Source of the DNA: Cinnamomum chago
Lineage: Eukaryota > Streptophyta > Magnoliopsida > Laurales > Lauraceae
Reading direction: 5' to 3'
Length of the DNA stretch: 64,000 nucleotides
Assembly (NCBI GenBank): GCA_038049695.1
Contig: CP142453.1
Span: 109,963,501 to 110,027,500, forward strand
Made by a program: the position numbers and the translations under genes. The notes beneath the pieces were generated by a model. The model searched no databases. It was not told the origin of the DNA and saw nothing but the letters and a program-made list of their open reading frames with translations. Shown piece by piece: positions 9,511 through 22,800 of this stretch (position 1 is its first letter; each line of letters opens with the position of its first letter).

Positions 9511-10954
9511 TTTAATAGCATTACTGATAGTGGGGCTTGATTACATTTTTTAATTATTCTATTTAAATTGTTTATTTATCAATATGAATTGTAGATATAA
9601 TGTTGCAAACATATAAACAAAGAGATCACAATATTGGATTAAAATACTCAACAATACAATGATATTTCGAAAAATACTCCTAAAACCGAAATAAGGAATA
9701 CAATTAACATTGATTTGATAATGGAAAACCCTATAAGAAGTTATTTCTAATTTTATTTTAGTATTATCACTATTAGATGATAATAGTGGCTTATGAGTCA
9801 TATTTAACTGGGACTCATAACTTGTTTTACCTCATCTTACCTTACAAGAGCTAATTTTTTTTTGCTTTAGTCATTATCCTGTTTTTGTGTATAAAACTAA
9901 TCCCATAATACAATTCATCCATACTTATTACTGTTTCTAATTGGTGGATATAAAGAAACTATATGTCATTTTAGCCATTGAGAAAAATTGTGAACTGTCT
10001 TTGGGTTACTTGATAACATATATTTTCACCAAAAAAATAAATTGATAATGAAGATTAAGGTTACAGGCCAGCCTGAGAATGAACTATGACCCAAGCCTTG
10101 CACATTCTGGGCTGGACTTGGTCTCTATGTTTTTAAATCCATGGCCTATGCATAGCCTAAGTCCTGGCACAATAATTACATGGGCCACATCTGGACCAAT
10201 ATGTACTCGAAGGTCCATCTGGGCCATAGTTTATAAATGGGCCTGGTCTGAGTTTCGGGCCAATGTACTGGATTGATCTTAAACATTACGATCGATAACT
10301 AGATGGGCCAGGGTTAGACAATTTTCATTTAACCCAACCTAGCCCATGAACTCCCATAAAGAAAGATCAATATATATTTTGGAAATCTAGTTTCTTTGGA
10401 ACTTGAAGTGTTAATTACAGATTTTTAGTTGTCTTCAATTGGGATGTGATGAACTAGAAGTGAATTTGAGTTCGGATCCGTAGAAGTGGGATTGGGTCAG
10501 ATTCGGGTTTGTTGAAGTCTTGACTTATCTCAACTATGTTTCAAATTTGATATAAGCTAGAATGCAACTTGGGACAAGTAAGGTTGAAGTTAGGTGGGGC
10601 TCATCTAGGCCCTTGAAGACATAGAGTCGGGTCAGTGCGGAGTGAGCCCAAAACATGACCTAACCGAGATACATCCTTAAATAGTTCTCCTCTCTATAAG
10701 CAAAATCACATTGACCTACATTCGGGTTTGTTGAAAATTTGACTTCTCTCAAGTATGCTTCAAATTTGATATAAGCTAGAATGCAAGTATGCACGAAAAA
10801 GGTTGAAGTTAGGTGGGCGTGGGGCTTCATCCAAGCCCTCAAAGATATCGGGCGGGTCGGTCGTCGACGGGCCCAAAACATGACCTATCCAAGCTACATC
10901 CTTAGCGAGTTTTCCTCTTTAAAAGGCACAGTCAAATTGACCTACATGTATGAT
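9511..10954. other. Intergenic DNA with GGCCCA-rich repeat remnants
   Basis: There is no gene here. The segment 10060-10340 is rich in GGGCC/GGCCCA words typical of decayed plant transposon termini. An imperfect direct repeat of about 250 bp is visible: 10497-10640 and 10721-10890 share the TTCGGGTTTGTTGAA, CTTCAAATTTGATATAAGCT and AGGTTGAAGTTAGGTGGG words in the same order. Confidence 0.45.
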
Positions 10955-11486
10955 TACGGTTGCAAGTGGAACGGTTCTAGTTCGGAACTATATTTGATTC
11001 AGACCCGTTTCTTATATAAAGGTTCTGGATCCGATTTGGACTCGGAACCTGTTTTGTTAGTTTCAGACCCGATTTCGATAGAAAATTCAGCTCCAGTTCT
11101 GAAATCGGGTCTACCCAAAGGACTGGATCTAGTTTTAAAATTGGTTTTAACTTCTATTCGTTTTTTTTTTTTACTTAAAATAAGTATATTATTCAACTTA
11201 TAACAGTGAATCAAGTCTCTTACTTTCAATATTATACATAAAAATGTAAGAAAAAAAAAAGATAATTTATTTTGAGGTACAATTTGCAATATCAAAAATC
11301 TGGCTTAGAGTCTACGGGTCGAAACCCTTATTGACCTAGAATCAGATCCGTTTATCAATCAGAACCTAAATTAGGTTTCAAACCCGGACTCGTTTATGAA
11401 TCCGAACCTTAAATACCTTTCAAACATGGTTTTTTCATGTCGGAACTTTTGAGTAATTAGAGAATCGGATACCCGTTTGTAACCCT
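10955..11486. mobile_element. hAT-like non-autonomous element, GGTTGCAAACGG family, copy 1
   Basis: The ends are inverted: TACGGTTGCAAGTGG on the left, and CCCGTTTGTAACCCTG on the right. The interior is filled with GGTTCCGGATC / GGAACCTG-like words, contains AAGTATATTATTCAACTTATAACAG, and is collinear with the copy at 30535. No perfect target duplication was found for this copy. Confidence 0.7.
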
Positions 11487-12056
11487 GCGTGTGATGATAT
11501 GAACCACCTAACATGTGATATCCAAGCTTTAATTAGCTCCAAATCAAAATTAGAATTGATCGGGCGATCCCAACCGTTTAATCAATGAACTTTTGATTTA
11601 TGATGGATAGTGAGACGCTAAAATTTTAATAACATGTTCGTCGTTTCAGAAATGATGGCCCAAAATTGTCCAAGAATCATTATTCAAGGCCCATTCATGA
11701 TAGATACCAAATGAATGAGAGATATGGATCTTAAGAGATGGGCCATGTTTACTATGATTTTGACTTGTGGTTGGATCCATGACTTTGTTTAGCACATTGA
11801 TGGGAGGGCCTGCCATGTGAATGGGAATGAGGGGGGCTTTCCCATTTGATTTTCTCTGTCTCTTCTTCCCAAAAAACGCAAAGAGAATTTCTTCCCAGAA
11901 GAAGACAGATCTGTTCTGCTTGGAGAGAGACACTGGTAGAGGCAGTGACGGGTGGGTCTAGAGATAGTGACAAAAGTACTACTGTACTGGAAGGTTGAAA
12001 TTGTAACTTCAATGACCCATTTGAAGAGTCAACAAGGGATTTGTTTTAGAGTCATG
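11487..12056. other. Intergenic DNA, no feature seen
   Basis: AT-rich sequence with short open frames only. I see no gene, no repeat ends and no regulatory signal that can be supported. Confidence 0.4.
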
Positions 12057-13097
12057 CTACACACTGCAAAAGTCCCTTCACACACCGTAATTTTTTTAAA
12101 AGAAAATTAAAAATATAAAAATTTTAAACTACCTCTCTCCCCCTCCTTCCCTCTCTCTACCTCTCCATAGCCCCACCTGCTGCCGCCCTTGCGCCGACCC
12201 AGCTAGTCGCCGCCTGCGCCAACCCAGCTCCCTCCCCCTCCCTCTCCCTCTCCCTCTCCCTCCCTCTCCCTCCCTCTCTCTCCCTCTCCTTCCCTCGTCT
12301 GCAAACCCTTCCTCGTAGTCGGATCCCACCACCGCAAAAACCCTCAAACCGCTCCGAATCGACCTCCTCCCCTCCGTCCTCTGCCGCTAGCCCGACCTCT
12401 CCGCCTGCGACTGAGCCCTCTCTCTCCCTCTCCTTCCCTCGTCTGCAAACCCTTCCTCGTAGTCGGATCCCACCACCGCAAAAACCCTCAAACCGCTCCG
12501 AATCGACCTCCTCCCCTCCGTCCTCTGCCGCTAGCCCGACCTCTCCGCCTGCGACTGAGCCCTCTCCCTGATCATCAACGGCTGCCCACCCTCTCCCCTC
12601 TCTCTCCCCCTCTCCCTTCTCCCTCTCTATTTCCTTCTCCTGCTCGTCCCCGACGCCGCCCACGCCACCATCTCTCTCTCCCTCTTTCCCTCTCCCTCTC
12701 CCTCTCCCTCTCCCCCTCCCCCTCCCTGTCTAACCACCTGCTCGCGGAGGTGGGTTGCGAGATAGGGAGAAGGAGGGGGAGAGGGAGATGGTGGCTCGGG
12801 CGGTGGCTGGGGACGAGCATGGTTTAGGGTTTAGCAGGGAGAGGGAAAGAGAGGGAGAAGGAGAGGGAGAGGGAGAGAGAAGGAGAGAGGGTGGGCGGGC
12901 GGCGACGAGCAGGGATAGGGAAATAGAGAGGGAGAAGGAGAGGAAGAGGGAGAGAGAAGGGTGGAGGGGCCAGTCGGCCGGCGGGGAGATGGAAGGAGAG
13001 ATAGGGGAGGAGAGGGAGAGGGGTAGTTTGGGGATTTTTTTAATTTTAATTTTTTTTTAAAAATTGCAGGGTGTGGAGGGACTTTTGCAGTGTGTAG
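12057..13097. mobile_element. Fold-back element with CT-rich and GA-rich arms
   Basis: The left end is CTACACACTGCAAAAGTCCC; the inverse of the right end is the same 20 bases. Pairing continues imperfectly for about 85 bp through an A/T-rich stretch to AAACTACC(T/C)CTCTCCC. Inside, the left arm is almost pure pyrimidine (CTCCCT runs) and the right arm almost pure purine (GAGGGA runs), so the arms can fold on each other. No target-site duplication was found, so the superfamily is open. Long open frames across both arms are low-complexity artefacts of the CT/GA composition. Confidence 0.7.
12272..12562. repeat. Tandem duplication, two 144-bp copies
   Basis: The segment containing GCAAACCCTTCCTCGTAGTC at 12301 recurs at 12445, an offset of 144 bp. 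The copies look identical throughout, including the GCTCCGAATCGACCTCC and CCGCCTGCGACTGAGCCC segments. It lies in the pyrimidine-rich arm of the fold-back element and has the non-repetitive content of a captured gene fragment. The identity implies a recent duplication. Confidence 0.85.
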
Positions 13098-16000
13098 ATA
13101 GCCACACTCTTTGTTTTATTGTTGGAAGTTGAAATAAATGGTTTGATTTGGGTGGGTTTCACGATGGCCTAGATTTGACCTATTATTAATATAAGATTTT
13201 AAAATTTTGATCGCGCAACTACTTTTAGAGTTGATATTTGCCCAATCAAAATTTAAACAATTCCCATAGAGTTATTTGTACAATAAATATGTGATATCGC
13301 ACCGCCCTATAACATTACATAGTGCATAGAATATCGAACGAACAATTATGTAGTAAATATTTAAATTTCCCCTCTTATGGCAGTTGTACAGGTAAAATTT
13401 CGAATGGATAAGCTTCGAACATGACTGGAACCCAATATATTTTTTTGCGTAAAATATTTATAATCTAATACATTGTTAATAAATGAAAGGATGTCTACCT
13501 AGTGCTGGTCATATGCCAGGCCAACCAACTTGACCTAGGCTGGCCCACATTGGGCTGGATATGCCTTTTTTTCACCTTTGGGTTGGGCTTCAGTAAGTTT
13601 TCTGGAAAGATAGTTAAATACTTAATTGGAATGAATCTTTGTGATAGCGTAGATTGATATACTCAAATCTCCACCTCAGCACAATCCATCAGATCCTGTA
13701 AATCAGCATTCTGTGTAGATTCTTTCAATTTCTTTTTATCTATATCTATCACGTTGTAATCCAACACAAACACACAGTTTATATAATACAGGTCATCTCT
13801 CCACTCTGTGTACAGAGAAGGAGTAATTTCCACTAATCATTTTTCTTTATGGTTTCACATTGATTATCTATGGTGAAAAGCCTGACCTATAAACTGTCAA
13901 AAGGGTTGGCTTAAGTTAGTCCAATCTCAAATTGTTTATGTTTTAACCTAAATTTTCGACTTAACACGGCTTTGCTCTTAGTATTATGATTTTATGTCAA
14001 ATGTAAATGATTATCAATTCTTATTTCATCGCCCATATGCATGATATCTAATAATTCTTGCCGGGAAATATCTGAATTCCACAAATGTTGTCTCCCACCA
14101 GAATTAACTATTGGTAGGGACCTAGAACATTTTGAGAACTAAGATTTTGACGAAAAAAATTCTAAATCTCAAGAGTGTCAATCGACAAGGCTAGATTTTT
14201 ATAAACTCACATATCAAACAAGTAATTCCAAATGTTTGGGGATAGCCACTCTCATAAATCTCCACAAGGCGGAAATTCTCTTTAGAAAATTTGCAGCAAA
14301 AACAGATGCCATCAGAAGTGAGATTTTAGCATGGTAGTGTACAAAGAGAATGTTCAAATCAAATAAATTTTATGAGATCATACTAGTCTAAAAGTATTTA
14401 ATTACTTTAGATCACTATCTGCTTAGATTCCAATATTGTTCTGATTTGTAGGCCTAGTCCTTGGAGTGGGCACTAAAAACTTTGCTGACATGAAATTCTT
14501 TGATGTGCCAAGCCCTGCCCCATTGGTATATTTTGTTTGCAAAAGGATCTATTTTGCATTATTGAATGTGATAGGAGCAAAGTCTTGCTAATGTCAGTTT
14601 TCAAGCATGCTTTGTGAAAAGCTATATGGGGCCGACTTTTAAGACCGCCCATGGCCAATGGGGTTAAAACTTAAAATTCTTCCAAGGTGAGCTTTGAAGT
14701 GGTTTTAAATTATCCAACTTGACCTGTTGATTTTCTTATGAGAGGCCAAGCTGACCGAGATGTTTATTAATTTATTAATAGTTATTTAAAAATGTATTTT
14801 TTTTATAAATTTTAATAATATTTGAAGAAGATATTAAAATTTGAAACTTCAACTTTTTTTTTTTCAATGTACAATTTCTTAAAACTTTGCACGAGCAATT
14901 TCAATGCGGAAATAATAGTGCTCCCTATAATGAATTCAACTGCTCAATGTAATTGTTTTCACCTTGTTTAGCGCCAAGAGTTGCATCTCACTCTAATTAA
15001 AGAAGGGCACATGCAAAATTGACAATATTTAAAGTAACTCGCCCACACTTATATGATAGATTTTTCTTTATTAGCTACTTATGATCATTTGATGGGCCAC
15101 GATTCCACAATGGGCATGGATGGTCGAAAGGGCACATTTATATCCATTCGTCATGTGATTAAAAGATGAAGTTTAAAGGTGTAAACGACATGATAATAGA
15201 AAGTTAAGAATCTGGATTCTTTGAATGTCTCGCTCGTGCTGCTTACGAGGGATGTGAAACTCCATAGTAGAGCCAACTTCTTAAGTATCTGAATTCCTCA
15301 AAATGAACTCTCATTCTTTAAGGGGGCTTGCCTCATAATCTACTCCAATCAGAGCTGGTCCCGCCATAGGATTGAGCATATGATCATGAATGTTGCATGC
15401 CCAATCTTATGATGGAACCAACTCCTGCCGGTATAAAATTTGGAGTGAAGCCACCAAAGGTGAGGGTTTAGTGATCGGCTTTTCAATAGGCGGTCCCCAT
15501 TATGGAATTCCATCACTCATGGCAGCACGAGAAAAATTAAGAGTATGTGTGTTTGCATTATAATACATAGAAATAGAATACATATAATTTATACCATAAG
15601 TGGTTCAGAATTTAAAAAATGAGCATCAAATAATCTTACTTTTTAGGGAAATGGAGTCTAATGTCAATGATATTGCATGGACTACCTTATATCTTACAGA
15701 GGTTACACCATTACTTGGTTCAACATGTACTTATGCATGAGAATGACCACTTACCTCACTGGTAAGTGGCAGAGGTTATCACTTGGCTGCTCAGGGTTCG
15801 TTTTCCTCTCGCTTGTGCGGGCTTCTTTTCTACTTGTGCAAGCTGTCTTCTCGTATTTATATGAGCTCTCACTTGGGTCCCAGCCCCCTTGGCTGGGTTA
15901 ATGAACAAAAATATGTAGTTTTGCATTTTTCATATAGGAGGATGAAGGATCCAAACGGGTCAGATTGGGCTAAACCATGGGGAACTGTGTATGTTGTTCC

Positions 16001-18249
16001 AATTCTAAATCCTACATGGAACCTATTACCTATGTGTTGTGTCCGGATAGAGCATCAACTTGAAACGAGATCAAGGAAAAAAACCAGATTTAATTCCAAA
16101 TCCAAATCCAAATAAGAAGCACATGCACCAGTATAATGAGATAAAAGAGCTTAAGAAAAGTTAAATAGAGAAGTGGGACTATTTGGCGGCCTTGGGTTGG
16201 AAAGAAGGATTTAGTTTTAAAAATGTGTCATATCCTATATACATGGATATGGATATGGATATGAAAGTAAATTTTTTTGGAATAAAAAAAATAGATTTTA
16301 TACCCGCTTTACTCAAAACCAAAAGCTTCGATATAAATAAATATCCATTTGCAACCCCATTCCATATACAACTGAGTAAGAGACTATGGAGCATTTGAAG
16401 TTACTGAATTGTAGAAGCTCAGGAATTCAGGCCTTGATACTAGTGCCTTTAAAATTCTCCTAATTCCAACTTTTCAAATACAGAATTATACTTGAGCATC
16501 CAAATTCCTGCAAACCAAATGACCTTAATTCTCCCTTGCAGATTTACCCCATATCCCATATGGAAAGGCCATTCATCTACCCCTCAATCAATAACAGAGA
16601 AAAAAAAAAACACTTGGTGTGGTTGGTGACCACGACTTCATCCACATAGAAGTGAACAAGCCAACCCAAAAATTTGTCCACAAGTCAAGTCATTCATTGA
16701 CCATGCCAAACTCATCCACCATAAATACATGCTGTGGCAATTGGCAATTTGGCATGCATCTTCACCCACCATGACAGGCATGTCTAATCAGAAGATCTAA
16801 CCGTCTGAATTGGTGGTCATTCTATACTGCTGAGAATGTGAGTGGGCCACACTTGGCCCCATATGAAATAGAGTTGGAAAAGTCTCAAGTGCTGGAAAGT
16901 CTACATATAAAGACCCACCAACAGCCTACATGAGGTTATGGGGTGGGCCACGTTATACCTGCTTTGGGGACCTAGTGTTGCTTGGTAGATATGGTAGGAC
17001 GTGTTCCATACCAGTACATGAGATTGAGAGCCTGCATTAATTCACCTATTTAATGGACTAAAATGAGTACTGTACAGCTTGAAATTTTGGCTCCCATGGT
17101 CCATGTTCAATGTAAATTTCTGGGCACATGACCATTGGACCGACTAAACCTTTATGGGCTATATGGTTAACACAATAGGATTCCACTCTAGTGCATGTTT
17201 GGAGAGCGAATCAATTTAAGCAACGTACCCTTTTCCATTTGAGGCCAAGTTTGGACCTTAGATTTTTGTATTCGGTCGAGTATGGATCTAAAATTCGGGA
17301 ATATTTGATAATTGGGCCAAACTTGTATTAAGTGATAGAAAGCCTGAAAGCGGTCCCGGCCTCGCTCAAGAGGTAGTGGTGCATGTAGCTTTGTGATTTA
17401 TTTGCCTGAATATGTGAAGGAAGGCCGATCTAGTCTGGCTCAATTGGCTAAATGGGCGTGCTCATGCCTGACATTTTTAGGCATTTTGGGATTGTGCCAG
17501 GCACATACAGCCCATGTCAAGCTTGGATTGGATATTACGGATGTAGGTTGAGATTTCTAATCCAATTAAAAATATGAGTTAGATTCAATTTAATCATATA
17601 CATGTTAACCATGTTGCTCCACCAGCCATGCCAACTTGGGCTATCAATGGTGGGGCTGGGGTAAGGACTGTGCCTGTGGAAAATGTAAAAAACTTTGTCG
17701 GCCATTGGACCATTTTAAGGTTCAAACCCAACTAGCCCAGTTTAATGATTTTTTACCCTTTCTAATTCAAAGTTGTCAAGAACTTGGGGTCATTTCATAC
17801 AAGGAGAAATGCAGCTCTCTGAAGAAAAAGGCAACTCATTCTTTACAAATGTCTTAAATTACAAGCAAAGCTGATAAACTTTTCCTCTCTACAAGGTGAA
17901 ACAATCCTCCTTTTTAGTTTATGTTCATTTAGAAAAGTCATTAATTCTCAATCTCTACATAGCTAAAATTACTCCAAACAAGATTAAAGTAGGTACTAGT
18001 AAAATTCTTCATCCCCAACATTCTTCACATGGTGGGGAATTGTGCCATTTTTCAACTTCCTCCCCTCATCCAAACGACCCCATAGAAATTGACATATCTT
18101 TTAAGTTTCATGGCTTAAATAATTTATGTAGCCTTTGAAACACATGTACCGGTATAATATGGACTGCACGATATCAGCTGGATGCATAAATTACTATATG
18201 TAGTTGAAAAGCTCAGAGGGGAATGAAAATCCATGTGTCCTTCCGATAG
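13098..18249. other. Intergenic DNA without recognisable genes
   Basis: No gene could be supported. Visible points are GGCC-rich transposon-like remnants near 13500-13580 and 17420-17540, a short ATGGAT repeat (16243-16262), and a segment at 15300-15540 whose wording (ACTCCAATCAGAGCTGGTCCC, GGAACCAACTCCTGCC) partly recurs near 61260-61370, suggesting a dispersed repeat. The remainder is unremarkable AT-rich DNA. Confidence 0.4.
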
Positions 18250-18782
18250 ATAGGGGTGAGTATTCGGTTGGTTCGGTCGAAATTTTGATCAAACTAAAAT
18301 ATTTTGGTCGAAAAAATTCTTAGCCGAACCGACCGAATTATGAGTTATAACCGAATTCGACCGAACCGAAAATATTTCGGTTAAATTTCGGTCAATTCGG
18401 TTGAAATGCCATATGTTGGGTTTTGTTATGGGGCCCAAATTTGTTAGGAACATTTCTATAATAAAAAAAAACTCAAAGTATAGACAACTAGCAAATTCTA
18501 AATATCCAAAATAAAAAAGATATTAAAGCCAAGTATTCAACAGTTTATCAGCCTTAAGAGTTTATATATTTTATATATCTAAAATACAAACTTTTATATA
18601 TATATATATATATATATTAATAAATCCGGTTAATTTGGTGAAAAAAATTAAAAATCGAACCAAACTATATTATCCAAATTTACTGTAAATCTTAACCAAT
18701 TTAATCGTATAACCGAACCAAGTAAAAAATTTCGGTTCGGTTCGATTCGAAACTTCGGTTCGTTAGATAGATGCTCACCCCT
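18250..18782. mobile_element. hAT-like MITE rich in TTCGGTT/AACCGAA words
   Basis: The element starts ATAGGGGTGAGTATTCGG and ends GATGCTCACCCCT, an inverted pair. Imperfect 8-bp flanks TCCGATAG (18242-18249) and ACTGATAG (18783-18790) are consistent with the 8-bp duplication of hAT elements. The interior has repeated CGGTTCGGTT and AACCGAACC words facing each other and a (TA)n run near 18598-18618. There is no coding capacity. Confidence 0.75.
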
Positions 18783-18947
18783 ACTGATAGAAATCATAGT
18801 AAAGTATGTATGCTTAAAAGTTAAAGACTAGAGGCATGTTTATTCAATGTCCATGAAAGATTCTCTAGATTGATTTCTTATATAATACATGATGAAAAGA
18901 AGAAGAAATAACAAATATATATATAATGCATATCCATCCCTCACTAT

Positions 18948-19399
18948 TAGGGATGTAATAGTTTGGTTAACCGCTCATTTTTTGATAACGTTAACTGAAC
19001 CGTGAATCATGGTTTTTGGTTTAAAAAACCGTAACCGCTACTGTAAAAAGGGTTAAAAATCAAACCACGGTTAACCGTTAAAATTGTTAAAAACCGTAAT
19101 CGAACCGTATCCGTTAAAAAACGTTAGAAACTATTAAAAATTATATATATTTCATTTGGGCCATACATTTATTTTTTATTAGTATAACGATACGGTTAAT
19201 TAACCGTGTGCCGGTTAATTGAACCACACTTCATGGTTCGGTTCAATTAATAACTGTGTGTCGATACTAAAAATCGTAATCGAACCGTGAAATGCGGTTT
19301 TCTGATTTTAATAATGTAACCAAACCGTGAAACACAATTATTAACCGCGGTTCAACTCGGTTGGGTTACTCAGTTAGACGGTTTTCTTTTACACCCTTA
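18948..19399. mobile_element. hAT-like MITE, TAGGGATGTAA family
   Basis: The ends are TAGGGATGTAATAG and CTTTTACACCCTTA, inverted to each other. The flanks CTCACTAT (18940-18947) and CTCACCAT (19400-19407) form an 8-bp target duplication with one mismatch. The interior carries GGTTAACCG and AACCGTAATCGAACCG words but no open frame. It lies only 166 bp from the preceding MITE. Confidence 0.8.
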
Positions 19400-19557
19400 C
19401 TCACCATAGAAGACCCCCCAACATGTCATGTGTCTAAGAACAAATAAAAAAAAATTAACAAAAAAAGAGAACAAATATGCTAAAGACCCAATGTCCTCCA
19501 ATCTATTATCAATAAGGTGGTTGTTATCGATAAATGAAAAATAACTACCTGTTTTTC

Positions 19558-19850
19558 AGATTAATAGAGGTGGGTATTTTTTAAAAGGCTATTTGTAATT
19601 ATTTTAAGACATCGGTGGTTGCACATAAACATTCCTGTTATGATGTGGATCCTAGACAAAATCCTGACCCGTCGGGCCCAAAACTGTATATAGATTAATA
19701 GAGGTGGATATCAAAAAATAAATAAATAAAAGGCTATTTGCAGTTTTTTTAAAACCAATGGGGGTTGCATATAAATTTTCCTTATATCATGAAGGTCCTA
19801 GACAGGAACCTATCTAGACCTGATATTTCCGGGTCAATTTTAGTTGGATC
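19558..19850. repeat. Diverged tandem duplication, about 133-bp period
   Basis: Both halves begin AGATTAATAGAGGTGG (19558 and 19691) and share, in order, AAAAGGCTATTTG, a GGTTGCA(C/T)ATAAA word and a TCCTAGACA word. The copies differ by many substitutions and small indels, so the duplication is old. Its nature is unknown. Confidence 0.7.
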
Positions 19851-19859
19851 TCATAGATG

Positions 19860-22800
19860 ACCTAGTTAATTTAACCATATTGATTGTGTTGAAACTCTCA
19901 CAAGTCATAAGAGCTATCTTGTAGCCGTCACAGAAGGGGGGCAAGGGGAGATTTCTTGTGGCCCTTCCCAAAAACAGAAATATGCTATTCAATTCATTGC
20001 TTGAAAGTTGAAACGAGAGGTCTTTATGGAGATTTTTATGGATTCAAATCTTTTTAACTCATTGCCCAGGTCCAATGCTCTCTTAGCACAAAAAGGAAAG
20101 CACCCTTTTTTTGGCAGGTTTGTGGTGTCATGGCCAGTTTCATCTTTAACCTAATTTTGTACATGTGGGGCCCACCATTTGAATGTCCCAACCACTGATC
20201 TTATAGGAGGCCACTATATTAATAGGTCACAACCTAAGAGGGTTGTTTTTGTAACGAATTGGGATCCTCTAAGTGGGTATATGCACGGTGACCGTGGGTG
20301 GACCAACCACGATCCGCAACGTCACCTTAGTTTTTACCTTACTACATCCGGACTCTTTTGTTATCCTGGGATTCAACACTCATCCATTGAAATTTAGTTC
20401 AAGTTTTTCATAATGTTTTTGGATGTGATGTATCCAAGATGGGCCCATTAGGTCGATTTTATCGACCATCAAATGTGGGCCCCACATGTATGTGTAAGGG
20501 TTGTAAGATGCTTCCATTCTAACTAGATAATTGATGATGTGCTTCCATTCTAACTTAGTCTTCTATTCTTTCATATGGTTAAAATAACATAAGGTGGATG
20601 ATTGTCCAATTCATTTAAAATTAGGGTTGCAAATGAGTTGGGCAATGCCCGAGCAAGACTTCTAGAGTCTGGTCTATTGAGTGGCCAGCCTCTTGTTAGG
20701 TCCTGATATGGTTTGCAAGCCTGACAATGAGGGCTGGTCCTTACACTATGTTAAAAGATATATGACCCATTTGTGTAGCCAACCAACATAGTATCCCGGC
20801 CCATGTAGTAGGACAATTATACATATATTGGACCAAAACTAAACTACTAAGTTATCAGGTCCAGGCTACGTTCTTAGTCATAGATTTAGTGAAACAAATC
20901 AGTCTTAACTCCCTCGACGTGCTTGATTTAATGGTTTTATATTTTTTTAATGATCGGGTCATTGGTCAAGGAGTGAAGTTCAAACATGAAAACCGAATTT
21001 AATCCCTAGTCGATAGTGTGAGATTAAAGTACCTTCCCATTGAGTTATCAGTGACTCAGTTTCTATACTAATTATTTTACCGTGTAGGCTACACATTGGT
21101 TGAAGATTCACAATCTCCCAATGTTTAAGTTTTTGGACATCAAATAACGTGAGCTTGGCCTATCAAATAAATGGTTGGAATTTCTAATAAACAGGGTCCA
21201 ACATATACTACAAGGCTCACCTTTGGAAAACTGAGTGTTCATAATCCTGGCTTACCTATAAACTAAAGAGTAATGACATTGTTCAAATTGTCCTTAGGTT
21301 TTGGCCTAATTACATAATAAGGATTCTATCAAGTCCAAGTCATCTCATACTCGAAGGCGTCAGGGTCATTTTCATCTTTCCTAAAGACAATGATATCTAA
21401 TGGTGGACTTCTCTCAATCCTTATATTGTCCAATTTCCTTCATCCTCCCCTTTTTTTTTAGTTTTTATTTTATCAGTAGATAATTAGGAGGTCAAATACA
21501 TGCCTCCAGCTTGCCCTCCACCCAAGTAAACTCGGGGTAGTACTATGGCCGTGCCAAGGGTCGATCACTGGCACGCCGGCTGTGAGGTGAAACCTCTTAC
21601 CACCAAGGCATCTCACGCTTCTATGTCAAAGTGGAATTTGCGAAAATCGAAAAACATCGTCAAAAGAGTTTCCAATTATATTTGGAAAAAAAGAGAGCAT
21701 AAATATGGTTTATGTGAGCGAAGAAATAGTACATGATGTGGCCATGGCCTATTAATCACCTCAAAGAACCATGGCCTATTAATCACGGTAAATATGTTTT
21801 TGTAAACCACCTCAAAGAAGCATAATCTTGAAGTAAATAGTCAAATTATGCACATTTGAAGTGGACTTAAGGAAAACCAAAAGACCTAATTATTTAGAGT
21901 TCCGATTTGAAAGTTCCACGGAGTGAGGGGATATTAAGATGTTTTTTTTTTTTTTCCTTCGGTAACATTATTGTAGCGATGTTGGGGTAAGTTGAATTTA
22001 GCTTGTATGACAGGTAATTAAAAGATTTCAAACTCGTTTGTTGCATGTAATTTAATTTCTAGGATTGTATTTCTAGAAGTGGTTAAAAATGAAGAATCAA
22101 AGGTGAATGTTCGAAAAATGACCATCAAATGACCTTGCATTTAATGAAAATTGAAACCAAGGGAATAAGGGAAATGAATACCCAGCATCACCTTGGTAAT
22201 TTAATACATATAAAAGTTAAGGTTTTATCTAAATCTCCACCTTATTTTATACATGTCGCCTATTTTACGATATTTCAGTACAGTTTATTTCATTGCAAAT
22301 CCCTATGTATTTTATGCAAACAAACAAAACTCTTCAAAACTCTAAGGCTTCTCTGGAATTTCTTTCATCAAAATGAGAGTATACAAAACAATTAAGAGCT
22401 AGGATCTTTTTATCGATGATGCATTCAGAGTATCCACCATTCAAGGGCCATCAGATCTGTGGCAATAACAAGTGGTTTAAGCTTAATTGACCTTGATTTG
22501 GTTCAAGCTCAGCCTAATATTTGGGCCTAGAAATTGAATAGTAAGGCCTTAACCTTAACTATATTTGAAATATTATGTCTCTTTTGGGTGGGGCTGATGG
22601 GGATTAGAGAGAGAGAGAGATTCACCACCTGTACACGATTCTTGCTACCGAGCATCACTAGTGGAGCGGGGAAGCTGGTAGGGGTCTTGGCCCCCCAAAT
22701 TTTCTAAAAACCCCTTTCAAATTGAGAAAATTTTATCATTCCTTACATATGGCTCCCAAAGATTTTCAAGAAGACCCTTATATATCTTGGAAATTACATG

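Noticed and set aside
12129..13060. Long Arg/Glu/Gly-rich open frames on both strands
   Set aside because: They follow from CT-rich and GA-rich composition, appear in several frames at once, and have no domain or splice context.
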